Source of the DNA: Armigeres subalbatus
Lineage: Eukaryota; Arthropoda; Insecta; Diptera; Culicidae
Reading direction: 5' to 3'
NCBI RefSeq assembly: GCF_024139115.2
Contig: NC_085139.1
Location: 74,753,203-74,817,202 of the forward strand
DNA length: 64,000 nucleotides
Of this stretch, positions 35,840-47,904 are shown in pieces. The notes below the pieces were generated by a model, which was not told the origin of the DNA, did no database searches, and worked only from the letters and a program-made list of their open reading frames with translations. Made by a program: the position numbers and the translations under genes. Position 1 is the first letter of the stretch. Every line of letters begins with the position of its first letter.

Positions 35840-36600
35840 CCTAACCTTATCCTAATCAATTTGAAAATCTAGGGAACTAGATCGCTCAATATTTTAATTT
35901 CGGCAATCCAGAATAATCCGGAGAAATTTATTTTGAACTCTCTGGAGTTTTAGATGATGTGGTTTTGCGCAGCTTTCTTAATCGATGACTGGAAGAATGA
36001 TTTATTTATTGTGAGCAAGCTTGTTCTTCTGGGACAGGGTCGATTTTCGCTTGATAAGTGGATACAACAGTTTTAGTAAAACATTGCACTTGGTTACAGT
36101 TCTGTCAACCTGTTGTCTGAAGATCAAGTTTGCTGTCTAGTGTTAGGCCGAGGTAGTCAGTGCCATTGGCCCATTCAAATGGTGTGCCGTTTATAACGAT
36201 TTTGCAATCCGCCGGTACAAGTCTGGAGGATTTGGAGTGGAGGAAGAGGATGGTATGGGTCTTTGCGACGTTGATACAGATCTTCCAGCTAGTGATATAT
36301 TCTGTCAGGACATCCAGGCTTTAGAATTTAGATGTGAGAGCTTTGATCACTCTACTTTTGTAGATGATGGAGGTGTCATCTGCTAACAGAGACAGTTTGC
36401 CCCCTTCAGGGAGGTCCGGCATGTTGGAGGTAAACAGATTAAACAGTAGACAGTTTTGCAGTTTTGGATACAGACTTGTTCCGACTGAGGATGCTCTTGA
36501 CTCTGTTCAGTTGGTGAAAGGTGGAACGACCGCGGCGAAAACCAAACTTTTCTTCGAGCAGAATGTTGTTTTGTTCGTTGCTTTATTATTCCGTTTAGAA
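35840..36600 (-). pseudogene. Jockey-type LINE reverse transcriptase fragment, minus strand
   Basis: On the minus strand, from 36600 down: EEKFGFRRGRSTFHQL (finger motif); a deletion that removes the AFD block; FNLFTSNMPDLPEGGKLSLL, then the catalytic ADD followed by TSIIYKSRVIKAL; SWKICINVAKTHTILFLHSK; FEWANGTDYLGLTLDSKLDL; and, in a shifted frame, VTKCNVLLKLLYPLI, then LKLQRVQNKFLRIILD near 35950. Several stops. It is abutted on the right by 24-bp minisatellite. A different lineage from the plus-strand fragment at 12013. Confidence 0.87.
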
Positions 36601-38600
36601 ACTTCCTTCTCAATTTGCATCCAGTCTTCCTCCAAAAAGCTTGCTCCAGATATTGCTTATGAACTTCCTTTAGGAACTGCATTAAAAACTCCTTTCGAAT
36701 CCTTTCGAAAGTTCCCCAGGGAGTAACTTCGAATTTTTTCCAGGAACTGCTTCGGAGATTTCTCCAAAAATTCCTTTGGAAATTCCCCAGGAGCTCCTTT
36801 AGAAGTTTCTCTAAATATTCTTCCCAAAAATCATCCACAAATTCTATTAGCAGTTCCTCCTCAAATTGTTCCACCAGGAATTCCACAGGAAGTTCGGTAA
36901 TTATTACTGGACCCATCAGGAAGTTTCTTAATGGGTTACCTCGAAAATTCGTCCAAAACTCCTATTGGAATCTTCCAGGAATTCCTTCGAGAGATGTTCC
37001 AGATATCCCTTTAGAAATTCCTCCAAAATTTCCTTAGGAAAATTCTCCAGAAATTCCAAACAAAATCATTCCAGAAACTCTTTTACGAATTTCCCAGTAC
37101 TCTTTTTTTCAAATACCTCTCAAAATTCCTTTGACAATTCTTTCAGAGAAAATTTTCTCCTGAAATTCCTTCGAAAGTCCCCCTTTTTCACTGGAAATTC
37201 CTCCCGAAATTCGTTCGGAAATTACTCCATCGAGAATTCCTCAAGGACGTCACTTGTACAAATCGGGTACGGGTGGGTTTTTTTTCGATTTCGAAGGTTA
37301 TTCTCAGTATTTCCAACGTCACAGCTCTGGTACAAAATACAAACACGATTTATTTTGACGTAAACGATACCTTGATAATTTGGTATCAGAAGTAGATTAA
37401 TTAGTAGAGTAATTGATTTATCCGTTCGAACGAAGAATAATTTGATTCGGAAATGACTTTTGCAACTTCTTGGAATATTCCTTCAGGAGTTTTTTGGGAC
37501 ATTTCTCTAGTTATTTCGTTTAGAAACTTCCTTCTCAGTTTCCATCCAGTCTTCTTCCAAAAATTCTTAAACAGCTTGCTCCAGATATTGCTTATGAACT
37601 TTCTTTAGGAACTGCATCAGACATTCCTCAAAGAATCCTTTTGGAAGTTCCCCAGGGAGGAACTTCGAAAATTTCTCCAGCAACTGCTTCGGAAATTTCT
37701 CCAAAAATACCTTTGGAAATTCGTCTCCAGGAGCTCCTTCAGAAGTTCCTCTAAATATTCTTCCAAAAAATCGTCCACAAATTCTATTAGTAGTTCCTCC
37801 TGAAATTATTCCACCAGGAATTCCATAGGAATTTTCTTCGGTAATTACTACTGGAGTCCCATCCATTAAGGAAGTTCCATCGCATGAGCCTCAAAATAAA
37901 GACAAGTTAGCTCGGAAATTCGTCCAAAAACTACTGTTGGAATTCTTCCAGGAACTCCTTCGAAAATTGTTTCAGATATTCTTTCGGAAATTCCTCCAAA
38001 AGTTTCTATGGAAATTTTTCCATAAATTCAACGAAATCATTCCAGAAATTCCTTCGGGGATTTCCAAGGACTCTCTCACCAAATATCTCTCAAATTTCCT
38101 TCGACAATTCTTCCAGAAATTCCGTTGGAAATTTCTCAAGTAATTCCTTCGAAAGTTCTCCTTTTTCACTAGAAATTCCTCCTGGAATTCCTTCGGAAAT
38201 TACTCCAGCGATAATTCCTGAAGGAATTATTCCAAAACTTTCTTAAGTAGCTACAACGAGAATTCCTCCAAAAATTATTTCAGGAATTCCTTAGGCAATT
38301 CCCAAACGAATTTCTTAAGAAACTCTTCCATGGAGTCCTATCTAATTTTATCGAAAATTTCGTCAATAAATTCTGAAGAAATTTCCCCAAATGGTGTTTA
38401 TTTACTTTGCTCAGGAATTGCCACGGAAGTTCCTCCAGGAATTTTCCCGGAAGTTCCTCGTGGAGTTCTTAAATTCCTCCAAAAACTCCTGCACCATGCA
38501 TTTTCCACCCTGGATTTTACCTCCATTCATCAAGGAATTTCTTTGGAAATTCCTTCGAGAATTTCTTCAAAAAAGGTTCCAGAAATCCCTTTGGACAATT
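36601..38600 (+). repeat. 24-bp degenerate minisatellite with about 930-bp internal duplication
   Basis: The same TTCCTCCAGGAATTCC-type repeat family as 16315-17600. Two long blocks align in order, 36594-37280 and 37525-38200, sharing TTAGAAACTTCCTTCTCA, TTGCTCCAGATATTGCTTAT and CACAAATTCTATTAG. Between them (about 37260-37500) is a non-repetitive insert. Frames here are repeat artefacts. Confidence 0.85.
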
Positions 38601-38660
38601 TTCAAACAATTCGTTTCTGTGGGGTTTGAGTGAAATGCCTTCACTGTGTGTTAATAGAAC

Positions 38661-39050
38661 CAGGCTTGTAAAATGTCATCTGCATGTCATTTGACTAATT
38701 TGTTCATAACTTTCTTTAGAAGCAAAATTTCTTCCATAATTTTGAATGTACTCATAACGCTTGAGTAGGGTTATATTTTTGTCCAAGGGTACATTGCTCT
38801 AAGTATAACATCAAAGGCTGGAGAGTGAAAACTCTCCAAAATGTCACGTGCCATTTGACATAATGTCATTTGAATGACATTTTGCCTCCCACGCCCCAGA
38901 TTACATATTTACAGCAAAGTCTCGTTAGACAAAGTTGTAGGCCCATTTAACCGCTATAAGTTCGTCATACAACATGAATTGATAGCTACCTTCTGAAAAA
39001 AGTTCTGGGAAAATTATACAAACGAATGCAAATGACATTTTACAACACTG
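38661..39050. mobile_element. hAT MITE inserted in the old LTR
   Basis: Ends CAGGCTTGTAAAATGTCAT and ATGACATTTTACAACACTG, imperfectly inverted. AATAGAAC is duplicated exactly at 38653-38660 and 39051-39058. 390 bp, no coding capacity. Confidence 0.93.
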
Positions 39051-39110
39051 AATAGAACCACACATCAGCGTGTCAATCGGCGAGCAGCAAGCCATGACTT
39101 TTCTCTTCTA

Positions 39111-40376
39111 CACCGAACCAAAACATCATCCTACCAGCGACTGATTCTTGCTTTGTTCGGGCCCCTCAACGAAAATCATTCGTGCTTCGGATGATCGTCA
39201 TTCGATTTCTTTGCCGCTGCTTGAAGTGCTGCGAATGACAATCATCTCGTTTCCGTCTGATCCAGTTTATGGTTGCCAGATAAAAATAATATGAATAGTA
39301 AAAGAAAACGGAATGTTTGTTGTATGATTTTAACCCAAATAGAAAGTCATTTGTGATTCCCCATATATAATTTTGCAAATAAGAGAAAAGGGAAGAACAG
39401 CTGAGACAATCAAACGATAATTCAACACTGAGTCAATTTATTCAGAATCGAATACATAACAACAAATATTTTTCAAAATTCATGTTTGGAATCCGGTAAA
39501 CGATAAAACGAAGCCGTAGCATATTTCTCTGCAAAGCCTCCTCTCCATACTGGTTTCTATAGCTGGACTTCAGGATCAGCGCTGAATCTGGTAGGCTTTA
39601 TAGCTTATGATATTAGCGTAGTTGGTGGCGAGATGAACATTGAACTGTAAATTATAACGGTTTCGAATGTATAGTTTTTCATTGAAAAAAAAAAAAATGT
39701 CACAGCTTACCTTATGAAGAGATAGAAGCGATAAGAGCGAATATCCGAAGGTTTTTTGGACCCCGAAGAGAGCATATTTCACTCTTTTGTTGGAATCCTA
39801 ACAAAACTGATGGTCGAGCTGATTTCTGGAATACATTTGCGGATGTTCGCCTTTATTTATCCTCGTATTTATCTTTGAAGAACGCACTGCGTATTTTTCT
39901 AAATACGAATGTCAAGCAAACTCCTTCGCAAATCACACAATATCAGTAGTGAACAAAATAAAAATTAATTAAAAAAGAACCTGTCCGGGCAAGGTAAACG
40001 TACTTTCACAAATGGCGATTCTTTTCAATTTCTCAGTAGCCTGCAAGTTATCACCGAACCAGTCCAGATGTAAGTTGCAGTATCATCTGCACTATGAACA
40101 CACTCCAAAAACAAATGATCGTCGTAATAGGGCACGACTGACATATTTTTCATTCATTTCTAAGATGATAATCTCTTGATGTAGAACGATACATAAAGTG
40201 GTTGCATCTGTATATAAAAATCAAAACATTTGTCATCCGAAAAGAGGATGATTGGCATTTCGTCACATGATGATTGGTCATACAGTAATATGCAACATAC
40301 GAAACCTGTACGACGCGATAAAACAGCATAGACGATGACAAATCCTTTGTTTCAAGGATGAGGTTTGGGTTCAGTG
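39111..40376. mobile_element. TA-inserting non-autonomous element, 1.27 kb, in the old LTR
   Basis: Ends CACCGAACCAAAACATCATCC and GGATGAGGTTTGGGTTCAGTG, inverted with mismatches. Flanked by TA at 39109-39110 and 40377-40378. Removing it rejoins CTCTTC-TA-GTCAGACCTCC, which matches the LTR except for one base. No transposase motif inside. Tc1/mariner-like by TSD. Confidence 0.88.
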
Positions 40377-40399
40377 TAGTCAGACCTCCGCGGCGTGCA

Positions 40400-40736
40400 T
40401 AGAGATGTCGTAAAATTCCGATTACTCGATTAGTAACTAATCGATTACTCTCGATCCTCGTCGATTACTGAATCGATTAATCGTTGGATAGTAATCAATA
40501 CAAAATTAATCGATTATCACAACGATGAATCGATTAATCGAGGAAATCAATCCAATTGCGACATCCTTATGATGTCGTAAAATCCTGATTAATCGATTAG
40601 TAACTAATCGATTACTATCGATTCCTCTCGATTATTGAATCGATTAATCGTTTGGTAATAATCGATTCAAAATTAATCGATTATCACAACGATGAATCGA
40701 TTAATCGAAGTAATCGATTAATTTGCGACATCTCTA
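40400..40736. mobile_element. hAT MITE with internal duplication, in the old LTR
   Basis: Ends TAGAGATGTCG and CGACATCTCTA. GGCGTGCA is duplicated exactly at 40392-40399 and 40737-40744. The body is two similar blocks of about 165 bp, each running from GATGTCGTAAAAT through repeated ATCGATTAAT motifs to TTGCGACATC. The termini resemble those of the hAT element at 6740 (TAGAGATG). Confidence 0.93.
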
Positions 40737-40900
40737 GGCGTGCACACGCATCCACGGAGAGTCGCTGTCATAACTTCGTTCTAGCCATTTGGGGCCCCAC
40801 ATTTTGGCGATCCTGCTAGCCTATTTTTTGGATCCTGTCGCTGATTTCATGAGGTGAGTTGAATTCAAGTGGTTAAATTGTGACGAGTGATATCCTTCAG

Positions 40901-42110
40901 TTTGCAAAATTACAAGGCGCGTTTCGAAGACCGTTGGAAAAATGGTTTGTGGTTTGCAAAATTACAAGACGCGTCTCGAAGACCGTCGGAAAAGGGTTTG
41001 TGGTTTGCAAAATCACAACACGCGTCTTGAAGACCGTCGGAAAATTAGTTTGTGGTTTGTTAAATCACAAGACGCGCCTCGAAGACCGTCGGAAAATGGT
41101 TTGAGGTTTGCTAAATCACAAGAAGCGTCTCGAAGACCGTCGGAAAATTAGTTTGTGGTCTGCTAATTCACAAGACGCGCCTCGAAGAGCCTGGGAAAAT
41201 TGGTTTGTGGTTTGCAAAATCAAAAGACGCATCTCGAAGACTGCCGTAAAATGGTTTGTGGTTTACAAAATCATAAGACGCGTCTCGAAGACCGTCAGAA
41301 AGTTAGTTTGTGGTTTGCTAAATCACAAGACACGCCTCGAAGACCGTCGGAAAATGGTTTGTGGTTTGCAAAATCCCAAGACGCGTCTCGAAGACCGTCG
41401 AAAAATGGTTTGTGGTTTGCAAAATCACAAGACGCGTCTCGAAGACCGAAATGGTTTGTGGTTTACAAAATCACAAGACGCGTCTCGAAGACCATCAGAA
41501 AGTTAGTTTGTGGTTTGCTAAATCACAAGACACGCCTCGAAGACTGTCGGAAAATGGTTTGTGGTTTGCAAAATCCCAAGACGCGTCTCGAAGACCGTCG
41601 GAAAATGGTTTGTGGTTTGTAAAATCATAAGACGCGTCTCGAAGACCGTCGGAAAATGGTTTGCGGTTTGCTAAATCATAAGAAGCGTCTCAAAGACCGT
41701 CGGAAAATGGTTTGTGGTTTGCAAAATCACAAGACAGGTCTCGAAGACCGTCGGAAAATGGTTTGTGGTTTACAAAATCACAAGACGCGTCTCGAAGACC
41801 GTCGGAAAATAATTTGTGGTTTGCAAAATCACAAGACGCGTCTCGAAGACCGTCGAAAAATGTTTTGCGGTGGTGCGTCTGAAAGACCGCTGGAAAATGG
41901 TTTGTGGTTTGAAGAACATCAAAGCCTCGCCTGGAAGACCGTAAGAAATTGATTTGTGGTTTGCAAAATTACAACATGCGTCTGGAAGATCGATGGAAAT
42001 GGTTTGTGGTTTAGAAAACTATTAGGCCTGTCTGAAAGGTGGCCGAAAAAATGTATTGTAGTTTGTGAAACTACAAGGTGCGTATGGAAGACCAACGGAA
42101 AATGGTTTAC
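40901..42110 (+). repeat. 51-bp tandem array inside the old LTR element
   Basis: About 23 units with core AAGACGCGTCTCGAAGACCG, then TCGGAAAATGGTTTGTGG. A higher-order block repeats with a 200-bp step (41251 and 41451). The flanking units (about 41875-42080) look more like those in the young element (CTGGAAGACCG). 17-residue open-frame repeats (KTRLEDRRKMVCGLQNH) occur but are frame-broken. Confidence 0.92.
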
Positions 42111-42290
42111 GATCCAGAAAATTTGAAAGTCCTGCGAGCATTGATTTTAATTTAAAGAAATTTAGATTTCATGAAGCCACTTGGCGACGTACATGAGACT
42201 ACCAGTTGAGCTATGATAAATATTCAATGCTGTACTGTTCGAAACTGCTCGGAATGCTAAATATATTATCTAGAAATGTATCTTGGAATG

Positions 42291-45200
42291 AAATTTGATT
42301 GGATTTGGATTGGCTTTGTATTGAATTGGATTTGGTTTGGATTTGGATTCGATTTGGATTTGGATTTTGATTTGGATTAGATTTGGATTGGATTTGGATT
42401 AGATTTGGATTGGATTTGGATTGGATTTGGATTGGATTTGGTTTGGATTTGGATTGGATTTGGATTAGATTTGGATTGGATTTGGATTGGATTTGGATTG
42501 GATTTAGATTTAGATTTGATTTGGATTGGATTTGGATTGGATTTGGTTTGTATTTGGATTGGATTTGGATTGGATTTTAATTGGATTTGGATTGGATTTG
42601 GATTAGATTTGGATTGGATTTGGATTGGATTTGGATTGGATTTGGATTGGATTTGGATTGGATTTGGATTGGATTTATATTGGATTTGGTTTGGATTTGG
42701 ATTGGATTTGGATTGGATTTGGTTTGGATTTGGATTGGATTTGGATTGGATTTGGATTGGATTTGGATTGGATTTGGATTGGATTTGGATTGGATTTGGA
42801 TTGGATTTGGATTGGATTTGGATTGGATTTGGATTGGTTTGATTGGTTTGGATTGGTTTGGATTGGTTTGCGTTGGTTTGGATTGGTTTGGATTGGTTTG
42901 GATTGGTTTGGATTGCATTTGGATTGGTTTGGATTGATTTGGTTGGTTTGGATTGGTTTGATTGGTTTGGATTGGTTTGGATTGGTTTGGATTGGTTTGG
43001 ATTGGTTTGGATTGGTTTGGATTGGTTTGGTTGGTTTGGATTGGTTTGGATTGGTTTGGATTGGTTTGGATTGGATTGATTGGTTGGATTGGTTTGGATT
43101 GGATTTGGTTTGGATTTGATTTGGATTGGTTTGGTTGGTTTGGTTTGGTTTGGTTCGATTTGGATTGGTTTGGATTGGATGTGGGTTGGTTTGGTTTGGT
43201 TGGTTTGGATTGGTTTGGATTGGTTTGGACTGGTTTGGATTGGTTTGGTTGGTTTGGATTGGTTTGGATTGGTTTGGTTTGGATTGGATTTGATTAGATT
43301 TGGATTGGTTTGGATTGGTTTGGATTGCGTTTAGATTGGATTTGGATTGGATTTGGTTGGATTTGGATTGGTTTGGATTGGTTTGGATTGGTTTGGATTG
43401 GTTTGGATTGGATTGGATTTGATTGGTTTGGTTTGATTTGGATTGGTTTGGATTGGTTTGGTTTGGATTTGGATTCGATTTGGATTGGTTTAGACTGGTT
43501 TGGATTGGTTTGGATTGGTTTGGGTTGGTTTGGTTTGGATTGGTTTGGATTGGTTTGGATTGGTTTGGATTGGTTTGGATTGGTTTGGATTGGTTTGGAT
43601 TGGTTTGGTTGGATTGGTTGGATTTGGATTGGTTTGGATTGGTTTGGATTGATTTGGATTGGTTTGGATTGGTTTGGATTGGTTTGGATTGGATTGGATT
43701 GGTTTGGATTGGTTGATTTGGATTGGTTTGGATTGGATTTGATTGGTTTGATTGGTTTGGTTGGTTTGGATTGGTTTTGATTGGTTGGATTGGTTGGATT
43801 GGTTTGGATTGGTTTGGATTGGTTTGGATTGGTTTGGTTGGTTGGATTGGTTTGATTGGTTTGGATTGGTTTGGATTGGTTTGGATTGGTTTGGATTGGT
43901 TTGGATTGGTTTGGATTGGTTTGGATTGGTTTGGTTTGGTTTGGATTGGTTTGGATTGGTTTGGTTTGGTTTGGATTGGTTTGGATTGGTTTGGATTGGT
44001 TTGGATTGGTTTGGATTGGTTTGGATTGGTTTGGATTGGTTTGGATTGGTTTGGATTGGTTTGGATTAGTTTGGTTTGGTTTGGATTGGTTTGGATTGGA
44101 TTTGGATTGGTTTGGATTGGTTTGGATTGGTTGGATTGGATTTGGATTGGATTTGGATTGGTTTGGATTGGTTTGGATTGGTTTGGATTGGTTTGATTGG
44201 TTTGGTTGGATTTGGATTGGTTTGGATTGGTTTGGATTGGTTTGGATTGGTTTGGATTGGTTTGATTGGTTTGGATTGGATTTGGATTGGATTTGGATTG
44301 GTTTGATTGGTTTGGATTGGTTTGATTGGATTTGGATTGGTTTGGATTGGATTTGGATTGGTTTGATTGGTTTGGATTGGTTTGGATTGGTTTGGATTGG
44401 TTTGGATTGGTTTGGATTGGTTTGGATTGGTTTGGATTGGTTTGGATTGGTTTGATTGGTTTGGTTGGTTTGGATTGGTTTGGATTGGTTTGGTTGGTTT
44501 GGATTGGTTTGGATTGGTTTGGATTGGTTTGGATTGGTTTGGTTGGTTTGGATTGGTTTGGATTGGTTTGGATTGGTTTGGTTGGTTTGGATTGGTTTGG
44601 ATTGGTTTGGATTGGTTTGGATTGGTTTGGATTGGTTTGGTTGGTTTGGACTGGTTTGGATTGGTTTGGATTGGTTTGGATTGGTTTGGATTTGGATTTG
44701 GATTGGTTTGGATTGGTTTGGATTGGTTTGGATTGGTTTGGATTGGTTTGGATTGGTTTGGTTTGGTTTGGATTGATTTGGATTGGTTTGGATTGATTTG
44801 ATTTGATTGGCTTTGGATTGGTTTGGATTGGTTTGGATTGGTTTGGATTGGTTTGGATTGGTTTGGATTGGTTTGGATTGGATTTGGTTGGATTTGGTTT
44901 GGTTTGGATTGGTTTGGATTGGATTTGGATTGGTTTGGATTGGTTTGGATTGGTTTGATTGGTTTGGATTGGTTTGGATTGGTTTGGATTGGATTTTGGA
45001 TTGGTTTGGATTGGTTTGGATTGGTTTGGTTTGGATTTGGTTTGGATTTGGTTTGGATTTGGATTGGTTTGGTTTGGTTTGGATTCGATTTGGATTGGTT
45101 TAGACTGGATTTGGATTGAATTTGGATTGGTTTGGATTGGTTTGGATTGGTTTGGATTGGATTTGGATTGGTTTGGTTTGGTTTGGATTGGTTTTGATTA

Positions 45201-47797
45201 GATTTTAGACTGGATTTGGATTGGCTTTGGATTGGTTTGGATTGGTTTGCATTGGTTTGGATTGGTTTGGATTGGTTTGGATTGGATTTGGATTGCATTT
45301 GGTTGGATTGGATTGGATTTGGATTGGTTTGGATTGGATTTGATTGGTTTGTATTGGTTTGGATTTGATTTGGATTGGTTTGGATTGGATTTGGTTTGGT
45401 TGGATTCGATTTGGTTGGTTTGGATTGGATATGGGTTGGTTTGGTTTGGATTGGTTTGGATTGGTTTGGATTGGTTTGGACTGGTTTGGATTGGTTTGGT
45501 TGGTTTGGATTGGTTTGGATTGGTTTGGTTTGGTTTGGATTGGTTTGGATTGGTTTGGATTGGTTTGGATTGGTTTGGATTGCATTTTAGATTGGTTTGG
45601 ATTGGTTTGGATTGGTTTGGATTGGTTTGGTTGGTTTGGATTGGTTTGGTTGGTTTGATTGGTTTGGATTGGTTTGGATTGGTTTGGATTGGTTTGGATT
45701 GGATTTGGTTGGATTTGGATTGGATTTGGATTGGTTTGGTTTGGTTTGGTTTGATTTGGATTGATTTGGATTGGTTGGATTGGTTTGGATTTGGTTTGGA
45801 TTGGATTTGGTTTGGTTGGTTTGGTTTGGATTGGTTTGGATTGGTTTGGACTGGTTTGGATTGGTTTGGTTGGTTTGGATTGGTTTGGATTGGATTTGGA
45901 TTGGTTTGGATTGGTTTGGATTGGTTTGGATTGGTTTGGATTGGTTTGGATTGGTTTGGATTGGTTTGGATTGGTTTGGATTGGTTTGGATTGGTTTGGA
46001 TTGGTTTGGTTGGTTTGGATTGGTTTGGATTGGTTTGGATTGGTTTGGATTTGGATTTGGATTGGTTTGGTTGGTTTGGATTGGTTTGGATTGGTTTGAT
46101 TGGTTTGGATTGGTTTGGATTGGTTTGGATTGGTTTGGATTGGTTTGGATTGGTTTGGATTGGTTTGGACTGGATTTGGATTGGTTTGGATTGGTTTGGA
46201 TTGGTTTGATTGGTTTGGATTGGTTTGGATTGGTTTGGATTGGTTTGGTTGGTTGGATTTGGTTTGGATTGGTTTGGTTTGGTTTGGATTCATTTTGGAT
46301 TGGTTTAGACTGGTTTGGATTGGTTTGGATTGGTTTGGATTGAATTGGATTGGTTTGGATTGGTTTGGATTGGATTTGGATTGGTTTGGTTTGGTTTGGA
46401 TTGGATTGGATTAGATTTAGACTGGATTTGGATTGGTTTGGATTGGTTTGGATTGAATTTGGATTGGTTTGGATTGGTTTGGATTGGATTTGATTGGTTT
46501 GGATTGGTTTGGATTGGTTTGGATTGGATTTGCATTGGTTTGGATTGGTTTGGATTGGTTTGGATTGGTTTGGATTGCGTTTGGTTGGTTTGGATTGGTT
46601 TGGATTGGGTTTGGGTGGATTTGATTGGATTTGGATTGGTTTGGATTGGTTTGTATTGGTTTGGTTGGTTTGGATTGGTTTGGATTGGTTTGGATTCGAT
46701 TTGGTTGGTTTAGACTGGATTTGGATTGGTTTGGATTGGTTTGGTTTGGATTTGGATTGGTTTGGATTGGTTTAGACTGGTTTGGATTGGTTTGGATTGG
46801 TTTGGATTGGTTTGGATTGGTTTGGATTGGTTTGGATTGGTTTGGATTGGTTTTGATTGGTTTGGATTGGTTTGGATTGGTTTTGATTGGTTTGGATTGG
46901 GTTTGGATTGGTTTGGATTGGATTTGGATTGGTTTGGACTGGATTGGATTGGTTTGGATTGGTTTGGATTGGTTTGGATTGGTTTGGATTGGTTTGGATT
47001 GGTTTGGATTGGTTTGGATTGGTTGGGATTGGTTTGGATTGGTTTGGATTGAATTTGGCTTGGCTTTGGATTAGATTTGGATTAGATCTGGACTGGATTT
47101 GGATTGGCTTTGGATTGGATTTGGATTGGATTTGGATTGAATTTGGATTGGTTTGGATTGGATTTGGATTGGATTTGGATTGGATTTGGATTGGATTTGG
47201 ATTGGATTTGGTTTGGATTTAGACTGGATTTGGATTGGCTTTGGACTGGATTTGGATTGGATTTGGATTGGATTTGGATTGGATTTGGATTGGATTTGGA
47301 TTGGATTTGGATTGGATTTGGATTGGATTTGGATTGGATTTGGATTGGATTTGGATTGGATTTGGTTTGGATTTGGTTTGGATTTGGTTTGGATTTGGAT
47401 TGGATTTGGTTTGGATTTGGATTCGATTTGGATTGGATTTAGACTGGATTTGGATTGAATTTGGATTGGATTTGGATTGGATTTGGATTGGATTTGGATT
47501 GGATTTGGATTGGATTTGGTTTGGATTTGGATTGGATTTTGATTAGATTTAGACTGGATTTGGATTGGCTTTGGATTGGATTTGGATTGGATTTGGATTG
47601 GATTTGGATTGGATTGGATTTGGATTGGATTTGGATTGGATTTGGATTGGATTTGGATTGGATTTGGATTGAATTTGGATTGGATTTGGATTTGATTTGG
47701 ATTGGATTTGGATTGGATTTGGATTGGATTTGGATTGGATTTGGATTGGATTTGGATTGGATTTGGATTGGATTTGATTTGGATTGAATTTGGATTA
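42291..47797 (+). repeat. TTTGGATTGG satellite array, 5.5 kb
   Basis: Almost no C on the plus strand over 5.5 kb. Three zones: 11-bp units (ATTTGGATTGG) at 42291-42834, mainly 10-bp units (TTTGGATTGG) at 42835-47050, then 11-bp units again at 47051-47797. Single-base variants (TAGACTGG, GCATTTGG, TTTGGTTGG) are scattered. All long frames here (plus: WIGLDWFGLV; minus: NPNQSKPIQT) come from the absence of stops in the unit. Opposite orientation to 1-2152. Confidence 0.97.
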
Positions 47798-47904
47798 GCA
47801 TGCATTTTTTATCTTTATTGTGTTGTTCTTAAATCTTATTAGTAATAAAGTTCAACACCGCTTAGTTTTGGATTGCATTTGGGTAAGATTTTGAATGTTT
47901 TTTA

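Larger units (their letters stand above)
38618..42290 (+). mobile_element. Old second copy of the LTR element, nested and 3'-truncated
   Basis: A diverged 5' LTR starts TGTGGGGTTTGAG at 38618 and ends GGGGCCCCACA at 40801. It is broken by three later insertions (38661-39050, 39111-40376, 40400-40736). After it come TTTTGGCGATCCTGC, the AGGTGAGTTGAATTCAA leader, a 51-bp array (40901-42110) and the conserved interior ACATGAGACTACCAGTTGAG (about 42190). At about 42285 the interior stops and satellite begins. No 3' LTR of this copy was found in the window. Confidence 0.88.

Noticed and set aside
44066..45298. 410-codon minus-strand open frame rich in NPNQSKPIQT, and similar frames across the satellite
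   Set aside because: The satellite unit lacks stop codons in most frames on both strands, so long frames are expected without coding function.
42291..47797. Telomeric repeat
   Set aside because: The unit is not TTAGG, the array is flanked on both sides by ordinary transposon DNA, and mosquitoes lack simple TTAGG telomeres.
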